64,000 nucleotides of DNA from Streptacidiphilus fuscans (GTDB lineage Bacteria > Actinomycetota > Actinomycetes > Streptomycetales > Streptomycetaceae). Made by a program: the position numbers and the translations under genes. Numbering within the stretch: position 1 is the first letter of the stretch; the number at the start of each line of letters is the position of its first letter. This document shows positions 24,700 to 34,007 of the stretch, piece after piece. The notes under the pieces are model-generated. The model saw only the letters and a program-made list of their open reading frames with translations. It was not told where the DNA came from and ran no database searches. The stretch spans positions 186,001 to 250,000 of the forward strand of contig NZ_JADPRT010000003.1 of assembly GCF_015690355.1 (NCBI RefSeq). The letters are read 5' to 3'.

Positions 24700-25578
24700 T
24701 CAGAAGTGGAGTGCCACCTTCCCGGTCAGGCCGCCGCGCTCGAACAACTCCGTTGCCCGGCGGACCTGGCGGACGGAGAAGTGGTGGGCGATGTGAGGGC
24801 GGACGACCCCCGCGTCCACCAGGCGGACCAGCTCGGCCAGATCCGCGCGGCTCTCCTGGACGTAGCTCTTCTCCGCGCGCGGGATCTCGGGCAGCGGCGC
24901 GTCCGCGACGGAGACGTAGCGGCCGTCCGGCGCGAGGGCGGCGGACACGTCCACGCCGGCGGTGTCGAGGACCGCGTCGTAGCTCGCGGACTTCAGGTCC
25001 GAGACCGCCGACGCGACGGCGGAGAGGCCCAACGCGGCTGCGGGGGCCAGGTGTTCGGCACGGGAGACCAACCCGTCCACCACCACGCCGCGGTGCAGCG
25101 CCAGGGCCACCGCCGTGCGCCCCACCGCGCCGAGCGCGCCCGAGACCAACAGCCGCTGCCCCGCGACGAGATCCAGCGGCCCCAGCGCCTGCAGGGCGGT
25201 GACCCCGGCGAGAGGAAGGGCCGCTGCCTCGACCAGCGGGACGGACGCGGGCGCGTGGGCGACCAGCGTGGTGGGCAGCGCCACCAGCTCCGCCCAGGTG
25301 CCGAGCCCGGTCGCCAGCTGGGCCGACATCGCGACCACCCGGTCCCCGACCGCGAAGTCGGCCGACTCCGTGGCGACCACCACGCCCGCGAGGTCCCAGC
25401 CGAGCGTCATCGGGAACGCGGGCCCGACGTCCCAGGCCCGGGTCTTCCAGTCGACCGGGTTGATCGTGCTGGCCACGGTGGCGACGAGCACGTGACCCGC
25501 CCCGGCGACAGGGGCGGCGGCCTCGCGCACCCGTAGGACTTCGGGACCACCATGCCGGTCGATCTGGACAGCGAACAC
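24700..25578 (-). CDS. NADP-dependent quinone oxidoreductase-type medium-chain reductase
   Basis: The 292-residue zinc-free MDR protein has an N-terminal catalytic fold (INPVDWKTRAW near residue 40; GWDLAGVV near 60) and a nucleotide-binding LLVSGALGAVGRTAVALAL near residue 145. It reduces quinones or enones with NADPH, probably in detoxification. The GTG at 25578 is preceded by GGAGGGAAGT. It is transcribed divergently from a MerR regulator, and its promoter has the 19-base spacer typical for MerR activation. Confidence 0.88.
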   Translation of the reverse strand: MFAVQIDRHGGPEVLRVREAAAPVAGAGHVLVATVASTINPVDWKTRAWDVGPAFPMTLGWDLAGVVVATESADFAVGDRVVAMSAQLATGLGTWAELVALPTTLVAHAPASVPLVEAAALPLAGVTALQALGPLDLVAGQRLLVSGALGAVGRTAVALALHRGVVVDGLVSRAEHLAPAAALGLSAVASAVSDLKSASYDAVLDTAGVDVSAALAPDGRYVSVADAPLPEIPRAEKSYVQESRADLAELVRLVDAGVVRPHIAHHFSVRQVRRATELFERGGLTGKVALHF

Positions 25579-25610
25579 GCGGGGTACTTCCCTCCGGACG
25601 AGCGTCGGCC

Positions 25611-25629
25611 GACGGTCGGACGGACCGTC
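25611..25629. promoter_or_regulatory. Inverted repeat in the quinone oxidoreductase leader
   Basis: GACGGTC at 25611-25617 and GACCGTC at 25623-25629 are perfect 7-base arms separated by five bases. The repeat lies between the predicted promoter and the start codon of the oxidoreductase, so it could be a second operator or an mRNA hairpin. Confidence 0.4.
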
Positions 25630-25646
25630 AGCAGTCAGTACTCGGA

Positions 25647-25677
25647 CCGTAAACTCTGACACCGGTGTGAGAGTCAA
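25647..25677 (-). promoter_or_regulatory. MerR-type promoter with 19-base spacer
   Basis: Read on the minus strand there is a -35 box TTGACT (25677-25672), a 19-base spacer that contains the near-perfect palindrome ACACC-GGTGT with AGAGT/ACTCT flanks, and a -10 box TTACGG (25652-25647). An overlong 19-base spacer carrying a dyad is the hallmark of promoters that MerR proteins untwist. The adjacent divergent MerR gene is the obvious regulator. Confidence 0.82.
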
Positions 25678-25692
25678 GCTCGGGGGGATCAC

Positions 25693-26070
25693 GTGCGCAT
25701 CGGTGAGATGTCCCGCAGGACCGGCGTCCACGCGAGGCTGCTGCGGTACTACGAGGAGCAGGGCCTGCTCACCCCCGAACGCGGCTCGGGGAGCTACCGC
25801 TCCTACCGCGAGGAGGACGTGGAGACGGTCCGGCGGATCCGGCGTCTCCTGGCCGCTGGGCTGTCCACCGCCAGCATCGCGCTGATCCTGCCCTGCGTCC
25901 GGACGGACGGGCCCCGGCTCGTGCCGGTCTGCGAGGACACGGTGGCCGCGCTGCGGCGCGAACACGCGCGCGTGAGCGGGGCCATCGACGAACTCCGGGC
26001 GTCGAAGGAGATGTTGGAACACGTCATCCAGGCCGGAGCGGGTCCGGCGGCTGGCACAGTGGATGCGTGA
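25693..26070 (+). CDS. MerR-family transcriptional regulator
   Basis: The 125-residue protein has the N-terminal winged helix (MRIGEMSRRTGVHARLLRYY) and the dimerisation helix, with cysteines in LPCVRTDG and VCEDT near residues 73 and 84 that could sense thiol-reactive or redox signals. It likely controls the divergent oxidoreductase through the 19-base-spacer promoter in the gap and probably its own transcript too. Its stop overlaps the start of the acetyltransferase gene by 4 bases (GTGA), so the two are translationally coupled. Confidence 0.9.
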   Translation: MRIGEMSRRTGVHARLLRYYEEQGLLTPERGSGSYRSYREEDVETVRRIRRLLAAGLSTASIALILPCVRTDGPRLVPVCEDTVAALRREHARVSGAIDELRASKEMLEHVIQAGAGPAAGTVDA

Positions 26071-26618
26071 TCGAGGTACGCGTCGCGCACACCGCCCAGT
26101 TGGACGAGGCGGAGCTCGCGGCCGCGCGGGCGTTGCTCTACCGGGTGTTCGCGGACATGGCCGAGGAGGACTGGGAGCACTCGCTCGGCGGCGTGCACGC
26201 GCTGGTCCGCGAGGCCGGGCCCGGCGGCGAGGTGGTCGCGCATGCCGCGGTGGTGCAGCGGCGGCTGATGTACCGGGGCCGGGCGCTGCGGGCCGGGTAT
26301 GTGGAGGGCGTCGGGGTCGAGGCGCGCCTGCGCGGGCAGGGGTACGGCGGGGCGGTGATGGCCGCGCTGGAGCGGGTGATCCGGCGCGCGTACGACGTCG
26401 GTGCGCTGGCGGCGACCGACGAGGCCATGGGGTTCTACTCCGCACGCGGCTGGCAGCGGTGGCAGGGGCGGGCGTCGGCGCTGACGCCCGCGGGGGTGGT
26501 CCGGACGCCGGACGCCGAGGACTGCCTCTTCGTCCTGCCGGTGGCCTCCGGCCCGGTGCCGGAGCTCGACCTGACCGACGAGCTGACCTGCGACTGGCGC
26601 GACGCCGACGTGTGGTGA
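26067..26618 (+). CDS. AAC(2')-I-like aminoglycoside 2'-N-acetyltransferase
   Basis: The 183-residue GNAT protein matches the mycobacterial AAC(2')-I pattern closely: DWEHSLGGVHAL near residue 32, HAAVVQRRLMYRGRALR near 57, GYVEGVGVEARLRGQG near 75, and the C-terminal CDWRDADVW. That family transfers acetyl from acetyl-CoA to the 2'-amino group of aminoglycosides and may also act on peptidoglycan or other amines. It is coupled by overlap to a MerR regulator, an arrangement that suggests induction by a chemical stress. Real drug resistance cannot be judged from sequence. Confidence 0.85.
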   Translation: MIEVRVAHTAQLDEAELAAARALLYRVFADMAEEDWEHSLGGVHALVREAGPGGEVVAHAAVVQRRLMYRGRALRAGYVEGVGVEARLRGQGYGGAVMAALERVIRRAYDVGALAATDEAMGFYSARGWQRWQGRASALTPAGVVRTPDAEDCLFVLPVASGPVPELDLTDELTCDWRDADVW

Positions 26619-26708
26619 CGTGCGTGGACCCGCCAGGGCGTCACGCTGCGGTGCCCGGACTGCGGTGCCCGGACTGCGCTGCACGGGACGGCGACGCACC
26701 ATGAGGGT

Positions 26709-27158
26709 ATGCAGGACTTCGAAGGGCTGCCGCCGGGCGACCGCGTGAAGGTGTACGAGGCGCCGGGCATCCGGGTCCGCTACGACGCCGGACGGTGTCG
26801 GCACTACGCCGAGTGCGTGCGCCGCGCCGGGGAGGTGTTCGACCCGGAGAAGCGGCCGTGGATCCAGCCCGGCAACGCCGACCCGGAGCGCGTCGTCGCC
26901 GCCGTGCACGCGTGTCCGACGGGCGCGCTGCACTATGTGCTCCCGGACGGACCCGCCGAGGAGCCCGAGCGTCCCACCGTGATCACGCCGGAGCGGGACG
27001 GCCCGCTGCTGGTCCGCGGCGACCTCCGGATCGAGGCGAGATCGGGAGAGGCGGGAGAAGCCAGAGAGGTCCGCGCGGCGTTCTGCCGCTGCGGCGCGAG
27101 CGCCAACAAGCCGTTCTGCGACGGCTCGCACGAGCGCATCGGCTGGCACGAAGGCTGA
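26709..27158 (+). CDS. Fused ferredoxin-like (Fer4_19) and CDGSH iron-sulfur protein
   Basis: The 149-residue protein has two cluster domains. Residues 15-75 carry the divergent mono-cluster ferredoxin pattern RCRHYAECVRRAGEVFD with ACPTGAL. Residues 95-145 carry a CDGSH motif, CRCGASANKPFCDGSH, whose three cysteines and one histidine bind a 2Fe-2S cluster. Both halves are known as separate small proteins or as this fusion in actinobacteria; the role is probably electron or cluster transfer in the cytoplasm. The gene stands alone, after a short G/C-rich tandem duplication at 26648-26680. Confidence 0.85.
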   Translation: MQDFEGLPPGDRVKVYEAPGIRVRYDAGRCRHYAECVRRAGEVFDPEKRPWIQPGNADPERVVAAVHACPTGALHYVLPDGPAEEPERPTVITPERDGPLLVRGDLRIEARSGEAGEAREVRAAFCRCGASANKPFCDGSHERIGWHEG

Positions 27159-27271
27159 GACGCGCGTGTCCGTTCCCAGGAAATCGGCCCGCGTGACGGA
27201 GACTGCAGAAGACGGAGAATGCGGGCGATACGGACAGCCACGGGCAGCAGCACCGGCAGGAGGCGGCGAGG

Positions 27272-27565
27272 ATGAGCACGAGCGAGGCCGAGGTCACGGT
27301 CGCCGACGCACCGGGGGCGCAGCGGTTCGAGGCCCGGATCGAGGGGGAGCTGGTCGGGTTCACCTCGTACGTCCGCGACGACGACCAGGTGATCTACCAG
27401 CACACCGTCGTCGGCCCCGCCTACGAGGGCCTGGGCATCGGTGGCCTGCTCGCGCGCACCGCCGTGGAGGACGGCCGCCGCCGCGGCCTGAAGGTCACGG
27501 TGACCTGCCCGTTCATCAAGGCCTGGCTGACACGACACCCGGAGTACCAGGACGACGCCGAGTGA
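27272..27565 (+). CDS. Small GNAT N-acetyltransferase (YjdJ type)
   Basis: The 97-residue protein is a minimal GNAT fold of the YjdJ/Gcn5-related group, with GEVLVGFTSY-like beta strands, VYQHTVVGPAYEGLGIGGLL as the acetyl-CoA loop and the C-terminal CPFIKAWLTRHPEYQ. Proteins of this size acetylate small molecules or are of unknown role. The ATG follows GGAGGCGGCGAGG. A small hairpin (GCATCCGG/CCGGGTGC, from about 27567) lies just after the stop codon. Confidence 0.85.
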   Translation: MSTSEAEVTVADAPGAQRFEARIEGELVGFTSYVRDDDQVIYQHTVVGPAYEGLGIGGLLARTAVEDGRRRGLKVTVTCPFIKAWLTRHPEYQDDAE

Positions 27566-27723
27566 ACGGCGCATCCGGTACTCCGGGTGCATGAGGGAGA
27601 GGAATCCCCGACGGGCGGCGTCCTCACCTCCGGAACGACGCCCGCCAACTGCGACGCGGTGGACCGGTCCGAGCCAGACAGGTCACCCGGACCGGCTCAC
27701 CACGCCACACCTTGTGCGGTGCG

Positions 27724-29200
<1,477 letters not shown>

Positions 29201-29233
29201 GATGTCAGTTCCGCTTAAGTGCGAACGACGCCG

Positions 29234-29263
29234 ACCGTAGGCAGATCGAAGTTCAAACCTCAA
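29234..29263 (-). promoter_or_regulatory. Promoter candidate for the riboswitch-Rpf transcript
   Basis: On the minus strand TTGAGG (29263-29258) and TACGGT (29239-29234) are separated by 18 bases, giving a transcription start just before the riboswitch begins at about 29200. The spacing and position fit a housekeeping-type promoter. Confidence 0.45.
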
Positions 29264-29478
29264 GCCGATCCACGGCCCCTGAGAGGTCCGTCACATCACC
29301 TGCCGTTGGTTCGCACTCCAACCCTGCATAGATGTCCGAAATGTCGTCAAGATTGCGCCCCCGGGCATGACAACGGGCCCGTCCGTCGGACGGGCCCGTT
29401 TCGAGCAGAGGACGCAGCGAGAGAGCTGAGAGAGCGTCAGGTGGCTAAGGTCAGGTCAGGTGGATCGGGTCAGGTGGC
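29264..29478. other. Intergenic region upstream of the Rpf promoter with bidirectional hairpin
   Basis: These bases lie between the 3' end of the carboxypeptidase gene and the Rpf promoter. AACGGGCCCGTCC at 29372 and GGACGGGCCCGTT ending at 29400 form a strong stem that should terminate the carboxypeptidase messenger. Imperfect GGTCAGGTGG repeats follow at 29440-29480. No coding signal is seen. Confidence 0.5.
29372..29401. terminator. Hairpin terminator of the carboxypeptidase gene
   Basis: A near-perfect palindrome (AACGGGCCCGTCC...GGACGGGCCCGTTT) forms a 12- to 13-base-pair stem with a tiny loop, about 75 bases beyond the stop codon at 29479. Confidence 0.8.
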
Positions 29479-31503
29479 TCAGGTCAGGCGGGTGAGCTTC
29501 GCGCCGACGCTCGGAGTGCTGAGCGCGGACTGCAGCGCCACCGGGATCGTCTGCGCTCCCGCGCCGCTGCCCACGACCAGGTTGCCGACGGTCGTCCCGG
29601 CGGTCGCGGTGTGCGGGACGGACTGCCCCGTGAGCGGCTGCAGCGACATGGTCACCGACAGACCGCTCCAACCGATGACGTTGACGTCCGCGGTGGCCAC
29701 CACCGGCGTGTGCCCGCCAAGACCGTCGTCGACGTACCCGACGACGTCGCCCTTCTTGATCACGGTGTGCGACTGCAGCGCGCCCTCGGCGCTGACGATC
29801 AGCTGCTGGCTCTTCTGGAGCACCTGGGCGAGGATGCCCTGCCCCGGCCCCGTCCCGGTCGCGGGCTGGCTCAGCACCGCGCCCAGGATCAGCTGCTGCG
29901 AGCCCCCGACGTTCTGCTCCGCGGCCCACACCAGGTTGCCGAGCGCGGCCGTGCTGGTGCCGGTCTTGATGCCGACGACGCCGTTGCTGCCGACCAGCGT
30001 GTTGGTGTTCGGCGTGACGCCGTTCTCCGCCGCGTTGAACGACGGGGTGCTGACGACCTCCTTGAAGACCGGCATCTGCATGGCCGCCTCGATCAGCTTG
30101 AGCTGGTCGTTGGCCGTGCTCTTGGTGGTCGCGTCCAGACCGCTCGGGTCGGTGTAGACCGTCTTGGTCATGCCGAGGCCGGCCGCGGTGCTCTGCATCT
30201 TCTGCACGAAGGCGGCGTCACTGCCCGCGTCCCAACGGCCCAGCAGCCGGGCGACGTTGTTGGCGGACGGGATCAGCAGCAGCTGGAGCGCCTGGTACTC
30301 CGTCAGCGGCTCGCCGACCGAGACCTTCATCACCGACTCGCCCTGCGGCTTGCCGGTGTTGTAGTCGTTCACCGCCGCCTGGTCCACCGGGACCATCGGC
30401 CCCTGGTCGCCGACCTTGAGCGGGTGGTCACGCAGCACGATGTACGCGGTCATCACCTTGGTGACACTGGCCAGCGGCACCTGGTTGTCGCTCCCGCTGT
30501 GCCCGAGCACACCCAGCCCCGGTACGGCCACGGCAGCCTGACCGGCCGTCGGCCACTGGAGGTTCGGCGTACCGCCGGAGAAGGTGAAGCTCTGCTCTCC
30601 GGTGTACTGGAGCGTCGGCGTCGGGATCGGGCGCAGCAACTGCGCCGTGCCGAGCACGATCACGAGGGCCAGCAGCAACGTGCCCCAGAGCCGGATCCGC
30701 CGCAGCGCGATCCGGGCCGGGGTCATCGGCCGGCTGCTCAGCGTGGCCAGGATGTCCATCGCCTCGGCGGTGGTCTCCGGCGACGGCATGACGGCGGTGG
30801 CCGTCCCCATCGCACCGGCCCCGGCCGGGACGGCCTCGGGCGACGGCGCACCCGAGCCACCGCCGGCCCCGCCTGGTCCGCGCGACCCGCCCGGCGGCGT
30901 CGGCGGGAGCGGCGGCGGGAAGACGGGCATGGCCCGCGTCTCGTCCTCGTCGTCGGGCTCGTCGGCGGCAGGCGCTTCGGCAGCGGGCTCGGCGGCGGGC
31001 GCTTCATCGGCAGGCGCGTCGGCGGTCGGCTCGTCCGTGTCCTCGGCGACGGGCTCGTCCGCGGTCGGCTCGTCCGCCTCGACGGAGTCGGTGGGCTCTT
31101 CGGCGGACTCCTCGACGGCTTCGGGCTGCGCCTCTTCGTCGGCTTCCGCCTCTGCTTCCGCCTCCGGTGCTTCTTCCTCGGCGGCGTCGGTCTCAGCCTC
31201 GGGGGCTTCGGGGTCCTCGGGGGCCTCCTCCGCCTCCGACGCCTCAGCCTCCGGCTCGGCCTCGGTGTCAGCCTCGGTCTCGGTGTCCGCTTCGGGCTCC
31301 GTCGACTCCGCCTCGGGCTTCTCCGGGTCCGCGTCGAGCGTGCGCAGCACGCGGGTCGGCATGTCGACCGAAGATTCGGTCGCTTCCTCGATCTCGGGCG
31401 CGGGTTCCACGTCCGGAGCGGGGACAGCGGGATCATTTCCCGCGCGTTCCGGCTCCCGCTCCGCGCCCGCGGTCCGCTGCGACCTGTCGGGGGACTCACC
31501 CAC
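29479..31503 (-). CDS. D-alanyl-D-alanine carboxypeptidase (PBP5/DacA-like) with long acidic cytoplasmic tail
   Basis: The 674-residue protein starts at GTG after GAGGAGG. Residues about 33-190 are extremely rich in Glu and Ala with Asp and Pro (EAE/PEA repeats), followed by a Pro/Gly-rich part and one transmembrane helix at 271-290, so the acidic region is cytoplasmic. The extracytoplasmic penicillin-binding domain has the motifs SVTK (Ser346, Lys349), SANN (Ser413) and KTG (Lys513). It trims the terminal D-Ala of peptidoglycan stem peptides. The tail could bind cytoplasmic partners; this is inference. Confidence 0.88.
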   Translation of the reverse strand: MGESPDRSQRTAGAEREPERAGNDPAVPAPDVEPAPEIEEATESSVDMPTRVLRTLDADPEKPEAESTEPEADTETEADTEAEPEAEASEAEEAPEDPEAPEAETDAAEEEAPEAEAEAEADEEAQPEAVEESAEEPTDSVEADEPTADEPVAEDTDEPTADAPADEAPAAEPAAEAPAADEPDDEDETRAMPVFPPPLPPTPPGGSRGPGGAGGGSGAPSPEAVPAGAGAMGTATAVMPSPETTAEAMDILATLSSRPMTPARIALRRIRLWGTLLLALVIVLGTAQLLRPIPTPTLQYTGEQSFTFSGGTPNLQWPTAGQAAVAVPGLGVLGHSGSDNQVPLASVTKVMTAYIVLRDHPLKVGDQGPMVPVDQAAVNDYNTGKPQGESVMKVSVGEPLTEYQALQLLLIPSANNVARLLGRWDAGSDAAFVQKMQSTAAGLGMTKTVYTDPSGLDATTKSTANDQLKLIEAAMQMPVFKEVVSTPSFNAAENGVTPNTNTLVGSNGVVGIKTGTSTAALGNLVWAAEQNVGGSQQLILGAVLSQPATGTGPGQGILAQVLQKSQQLIVSAEGALQSHTVIKKGDVVGYVDDGLGGHTPVVATADVNVIGWSGLSVTMSLQPLTGQSVPHTATAGTTVGNLVVGSGAGAQTIPVALQSALSTPSVGAKLTRLT

Positions 31504-31817
31504 GTAACCCAGCCTCCTCTGTACCTGCGCACGTCCGTGCAGGACTGTCCCTGCAAACTGCCTGTGACTGCCGCATCGGCCCTGCTCACCGACGTCGACA
31601 AAGCGCGCAGGGACCAGTCTCCTGCACGCGCGGGGCCATTCCTGTTCACCGGGCCGCCGACCGGCGATTCCCCCGTGATTCCCCCGCTCCTCGGCCAGAC
31701 GCGGACACGCGGTACGGCGGTTCCGAAAGATCACGGGTCCGTGTCACTCTCAAGGCCCTCTCGACAGCAGGGTGTGAGAGGCGTCACTCTGTTGTGCATC
31801 CACGCGGGGAGGCTTGG
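31504..31817. promoter_or_regulatory. Divergent intergenic region, carboxypeptidase and GPP34
   Basis: The 314 bases separate two divergent genes. A direct repeat GTCACTCT occurs at 31743-31750 and 31783-31790, 40 bases apart (about four helical turns), in front of the GPP34 gene. Near 31540 a dyad, TGCAGG-N4-TCCCTGCA, lies in front of the carboxypeptidase gene. Either may be a regulator site; neither matches a motif known to me. Confidence 0.35.
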
Positions 31818-32543
31818 ATGGGCAAGAGCCGCAGAACAATTCCCGAGGAGCTGCTGTTGCTCGCTCTGGACCCGGCCACGGGTACCACAGCGCAGCCCCA
31901 GACGCTCGATCTCGGACTGGCCGGAGCACAGCTCGTCGAGCTGGCCATGGCCGGACGAATAGTCCCGGACGGGGACCGGATCACCGTGGTCAATCCACGG
32001 CCGACCGGTGACCCGACCCTCGATCACGCGCTCGAACTGCTGCGCAGACGTGGCAGTGCCGTACGCGCCGTGCAGTGGATCGGCGGCCCGCGACTGGGCC
32101 TGCGCCAGACCTATCTCGCGCACCTGGAGCGGTGCGAGATGGTGAAGGCCGTGCCGGGCCAGGTGTGCGGCGTACTGCCGACGACCCGGTACCAGGCGTC
32201 GGACGAGTGCACGAACAGCGCCATCAAGGAACGGCTCGACACGGCGATCCGGACCGGGGTCCCCCCGGACCCGCGTACCGCCGCACTGGCCGCGCTGGCC
32301 CACTCGGTCGGCCTCGGCAAGCACCTCTATCCGGGTAACGAAGGCCGCTCGTGCCGGTCACGCCTGCGCGATCTGATTCGTTACGACCCCCTCGGCGGCA
32401 TGGTCGCTCACGCGGTCATGGACGTGCAGAACGGTCTGCCGACGACGCAGGTCCGGGCGAACAACACCCGACCCGCCCCGGCACGACCGGCCGCCACCCG
32501 ACCGTCGGTGTCCACCGGGATGGTGCGCGCCGGCGTGCGCTAG
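31818..32543 (+). CDS. GPP34 (GOLPH3-like) family phosphoprotein
   Basis: The 241-residue protein follows the bacterial GPP34 pattern: an N-terminal EELLLLALDPATG at residues 10-22, LAGAQLVELAMAGRI near 40, and the later RDLIRYDPLGGMV near 200. Eukaryotic homologues bind phosphatidylinositol 4-phosphate at the Golgi; in Streptomyces the family is expanded and several members occur near regulators or terpenoid genes, with no settled function. The ATG is preceded by GGGAGG. A basic Pro/Arg/Thr-rich tail of 30 residues ends the protein. Confidence 0.88.
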   Translation: MGKSRRTIPEELLLLALDPATGTTAQPQTLDLGLAGAQLVELAMAGRIVPDGDRITVVNPRPTGDPTLDHALELLRRRGSAVRAVQWIGGPRLGLRQTYLAHLERCEMVKAVPGQVCGVLPTTRYQASDECTNSAIKERLDTAIRTGVPPDPRTAALAALAHSVGLGKHLYPGNEGRSCRSRLRDLIRYDPLGGMVAHAVMDVQNGLPTTQVRANNTRPAPARPAATRPSVSTGMVRAGVR

Positions 32544-32604
32544 CACGGCACGCGCTGGAGCGGCGGCGAACCACCCTTCGCCGCCGCTCTCCCGCGTGCC
32601 CGAC

Positions 32605-32694
32605 ACGCGCGGCATCACCAATACATGCGGCTTCACCAACACATGCGGCCTCGCCGACACGCGCGGCCTCAACGAAAGGCGCAGCTTCACCGAA
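32605..32694. repeat. Five 18-base imperfect tandem repeats
   Basis: Exactly five consecutive 18-base units fill 32605-32694; the core is ACATGCGGCTTCACCAAC, with units differing at four to seven positions. The array lies in the gap between the GPP34 gene and the WhiJ-like gene. Because 18 is a multiple of three, it could once have coded a six-residue repeat, but neither strand offers a credible gene today. It might also be a regulator-binding array. Confidence 0.8.
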
Positions 32695-32870
32695 CTGCCA
32701 AGTGTCAGGGGAGAACGGCCCACGCTCACAACGACGCACGCGGGCGCAGAATCGTTCCGTCTTTGAACGGATTAGTCAACATCCCCGGCGATTGGACCAC
32801 ATGAGGGCGTGTCGAGGTGGCATTCTGCTGGCACAGGGGCGTGCCTCACCACCGATGCCCAGGAGAGACC
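32695..32870. promoter_or_regulatory. Promoter region of the WhiJ-like gene
   Basis: The AT-richer segment around 32750-32785 (TCTTTGAACGGATTAGTCAAC) is a likely promoter for the regulator gene starting at 32871. Nothing else is recognised. Confidence 0.35.
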
Positions 32871-33734
32871 GTGTCCACCGCCAGCAGCGTCAATCCCACC
32901 GTCCGCCGCCGCCGTCTCGGCGCAGAGCTGCGACGGCTCCGCGAGCAACGGGGCCTCACCGCGGAGGAGGTCGCACAGCAGCTGCTGGTCTCCCAGTCGA
33001 AGATCAGCCGCCTCGAGAACGGCCGACGCAGCATCAGCCAGCGTGACGTCCGCGACCTCTGCGAGGTCTACGGGGTCAACGACCAGTCGATGATCGACGG
33101 TCTGATGACCATGGCCAAGGAGTCCCGCCAGCGCGGCTGGTGGCACGCCTTCGGCGACGTCCCGTACAGCGTCTACATCGGTCTCGAAGCCGAGGCGGTG
33201 GGCATCCGGACGTACGAGTCGCTCTTCATCCCTGGTCTGCTGCAGACCCGGGACTATGCGCACGCCGTCGTCTCGGGCATCCAGCCGGAGGCGCAGCCCG
33301 GACAGATCGACAAGCGGACGGACGTCCGGATGGTCCGCCAGGAGCTGTTGCGCAACAGCGACGAGCCGCTGCGGCTCTGGGCCGTCGTCGACGAGGCCGC
33401 CCTGCACCGGGTGGTCGGCAGCCCGGAGACGATGCGGGCACAGCTGGAGTACCTGATCGAGGCCAGCACGCTGCCGCACGTCACCGTCCAGGTGCTGCCG
33501 TTCGGCATCGGCGCGCACCCCGGGATGACCGCCAACTTCTCGATCCTGGAGTACCGGGACGCGTCGGACGCCACCGTCGTCTATCTCGAGGGCGTGACGA
33601 GCGACCTGTATCTGGAGAAGGAGACGGATGTGCGGGCGTACGCCAGCCTCTACCAGCATCTCCAGGCGCAGGCCCTCGGGCCGGAGCAGACCCGGGAGCT
33701 TGTGGACAAAGTGGCGAAACACCACACCCAGTGA
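32871..33734 (+). CDS. WhiJ-like XRE-family regulator with DUF5753
   Basis: The 287-residue protein has an N-terminal helix-turn-helix (LRRLREQRGLTAEEVAQQLL, then SKISRLENGRRSISQRDV) and a C-terminal DUF5753 domain with WWHAFGD near residue 87 and FIPGLLQTRDYA near 120. This architecture is abundant in Streptomyces; members such as WhiJ act with small DUF397 proteins to regulate development and secondary metabolism. The GTG follows AGGAGAG. The matching DUF397 gene lies 273 bases downstream. Confidence 0.93.
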   Translation: MSTASSVNPTVRRRRLGAELRRLREQRGLTAEEVAQQLLVSQSKISRLENGRRSISQRDVRDLCEVYGVNDQSMIDGLMTMAKESRQRGWWHAFGDVPYSVYIGLEAEAVGIRTYESLFIPGLLQTRDYAHAVVSGIQPEAQPGQIDKRTDVRMVRQELLRNSDEPLRLWAVVDEAALHRVVGSPETMRAQLEYLIEASTLPHVTVQVLPFGIGAHPGMTANFSILEYRDASDATVVYLEGVTSDLYLEKETDVRAYASLYQHLQAQALGPEQTRELVDKVAKHHTQ

Positions 33735-33841
33735 CGGATAGTCCGCAAAACCGGCGCGCACGATCGCTGGGGGCGCGATCATACACCACGGGCATAGCTC
33801 TCAGTGCGAGCCTTCTCCAAAAGCTATCCAACGGGTGAACA

Positions 33842-33859
33842 GAAACTGGTGACAGTTTC
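33842..33859. promoter_or_regulatory. Inverted repeat GAAACTG-N4-CAGTTTC
   Basis: Perfect 7-base arms lie in an AT-richer segment between the WhiJ-like gene and the DUF397 gene. Because WhiJ-type regulators often control their own locus, this dyad is a candidate binding site for the product of the upstream gene. Confidence 0.45.
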
Positions 33860-33914
33860 CAGATACCGGACCCGGTGGGCAGACTGACACCAGCAATCAC
33901 GATCACCCGCTTGT

Positions 33915-33953
33915 CGGATCCGGCGTGCTGGATCCAACGCGCCGGATCCGGCG
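33915..33953. repeat. Repeated CGGATCCGGCG elements upstream of DUF397
   Basis: CGGATCCGGCG occurs at 33915-33925 and again at 33943-33953, with another GGATCC between. The second copy is part of the 14-base palindrome CGCCGGATCCGGCG at 33940-33953. The cluster lies 55 bases before the DUF397 start and may be an operator. Confidence 0.5.
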
Positions 33954-34007
33954 TCCGCGGGAGTCGCCGATTGTGTGTCGGTCACCTCTTCCGGAACGGA
34001 GATGGAA

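Noticed and set aside
32605-32694. CRISPR array
   Set aside because: The repeats are 18 bases and directly adjacent, with no unique spacers and no cas genes.
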